A DNA stretch of 5,857 nt from Actinomycetota bacterium (GTDB lineage: Bacteria > Actinomycetota > Rubrobacteria > Rubrobacterales > Rubrobacteraceae), in assembly GCA_020200675.1 (NCBI GenBank), contig JAIVIG010000073.1, positions 1 through 5,857 on the forward strand, in the 5' to 3' direction. Both the position numbers and the translations under genes were made by a program. Positions 5,596 through 5,857 of the stretch are shown here, in pieces. Position 1 is the stretch's first letter; each line of letters begins with the position of its first letter. The notes under the pieces were generated by a model that saw nothing but the letters and a program-made list of their open reading frames with translations, was not told where the DNA came from and did no database searches.

Positions 5596-5857
5596 CTATC
5601 CGAAGGCGTCTCCCATCGCTCCCGACGCCTGATCTCCCATCGAGGGCAGGTAGTGAGAATAAGTGTCCAAGGTCATCGCTATGGTGGCGTGTCCGAGAAG
5701 TTCCTGTACGAGCTTAGGATGAACGCCTCGCCCCATTAGCAGCGTGGCGCACGTGTGCCGTAGATCGTGGAAGCGGATCTCCGGGAGGCCGGCTCGTTTG
5801 AGCAGCGGCTTAAAGGAACGCTTCACAACGTTCTCCGGGTTGAGAGGCGTACCGACA
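5596..5857 (-). CDS. Tyrosine recombinase/phage-type integrase, C-terminal part (5' end outside the window)
   Basis: The gene reads leftwards and is open at the right edge, so only about 87 C-terminal residues are visible. The GTG at 5824-5826 is an internal valine: the codons before it continue the family sequence (GTPLNPENVV). The catalytic half is clear: HDLRHTCATLL holds the H-x-x-R motif, LLGHATIAMTLD holds the LGH motif, and TYSHYLP holds the nucleophilic tyrosine (codon 5659-5661). The protein ends with a short acidic, Gly/Ala-rich tail, and the stop is at 5596-5598. It matches the large family of integrases carried by prophages and integrative elements of GC-rich Gram-positive bacteria. 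Its 3' end faces tRNA-Ala 97 bp away, which suggests insertion at that tRNA. Whether the N-terminal part is intact cannot be seen. Confidence 0.93.
   Translation of the reverse strand, partial: VGTPLNPENVVKRSFKPLLKRAGLPEIRFHDLRHTCATLLMGRGVHPKLVQELLGHATIAMTLDTYSHYLPSMGDQASGAMGDAFG

Noticed and set aside
5824..5826. GTG as the start of a 76-residue integrase-like protein
   Set aside because: Upstream codons continue the integrase family sequence to the edge. The gene is cut by the window, not shown to be a short gene or pseudogene.
1..5857. CRISPR array, insertion sequence or toxin-antitoxin pair
   Set aside because: No spaced repeats, transposase motifs or small paired genes are visible; almost all of the sequence is explained by the listed genes.

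Overview
The window is GC-rich, ordinary bacterial chromosome that ends inside what looks like an integrated element. Codon use, the gene families and the operon order suggest a high-GC Gram-positive bacterium. Deep-branching Actinobacteria (Rubrobacter-like) is my best guess, but this rests on general impression, not a search. L27 lacks the cleavable N-terminal extension found in Firmicutes and there is no prp protease gene between rplU and rpmA, which argues against Firmicutes. All genes up to the tRNA are on the + strand.

Left part (1-2248). The window opens inside a gene for a metallo-beta-lactamase-fold protein that carries a Rieske [2Fe-2S] domain at its C-terminus, a domain set like that of CMP-N-acetylneuraminate hydroxylase but in the opposite order. 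It is followed by a laccase-domain (PgeF/YfiH/YlmD family) gene whose first metal-ligand histidine is replaced by alanine.

Middle part (2249-5376). This is a ribosome-biogenesis operon: rplU (L21), rpmA (L27), obg (50S-assembly GTPase), nadD (NAD biosynthesis) and rsfS (ribosomal silencing factor). Intergenic gaps are small (3, 31 and 34 nt) and nadD and rsfS overlap, so the five genes are probably co-transcribed. A TATACT -10-like element and a leader with two possible hairpins precede rplU. A GC hairpin with a short T-run follows rsfS. The products link 50S components, 50S maturation, ribosome hibernation and NAD supply. The proBA genes (present here in many actinobacteria) and yqeK (present here in Firmicutes) are both absent.

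Right part (5377-5857). A textbook promoter (TTGACA, 17-bp spacer, TATACT) drives a tRNA-Ala(GGC) gene without encoded CCA. Downstream are a 13-bp perfect-stem terminator that can work in both directions, a tandem 11-bp repeat, and the C-terminal part of a tyrosine recombinase on the - strand, which runs off the right edge. This is the usual layout of one end of an integrative element inserted at a tRNA gene. Apart from that junction the window is mostly housekeeping, and I see no convincing undescribed multi-gene system. The points most worth following are the MBL-Rieske protein, the degenerate metal site in PgeF, the rplU leader and the integrase-tRNA junction.
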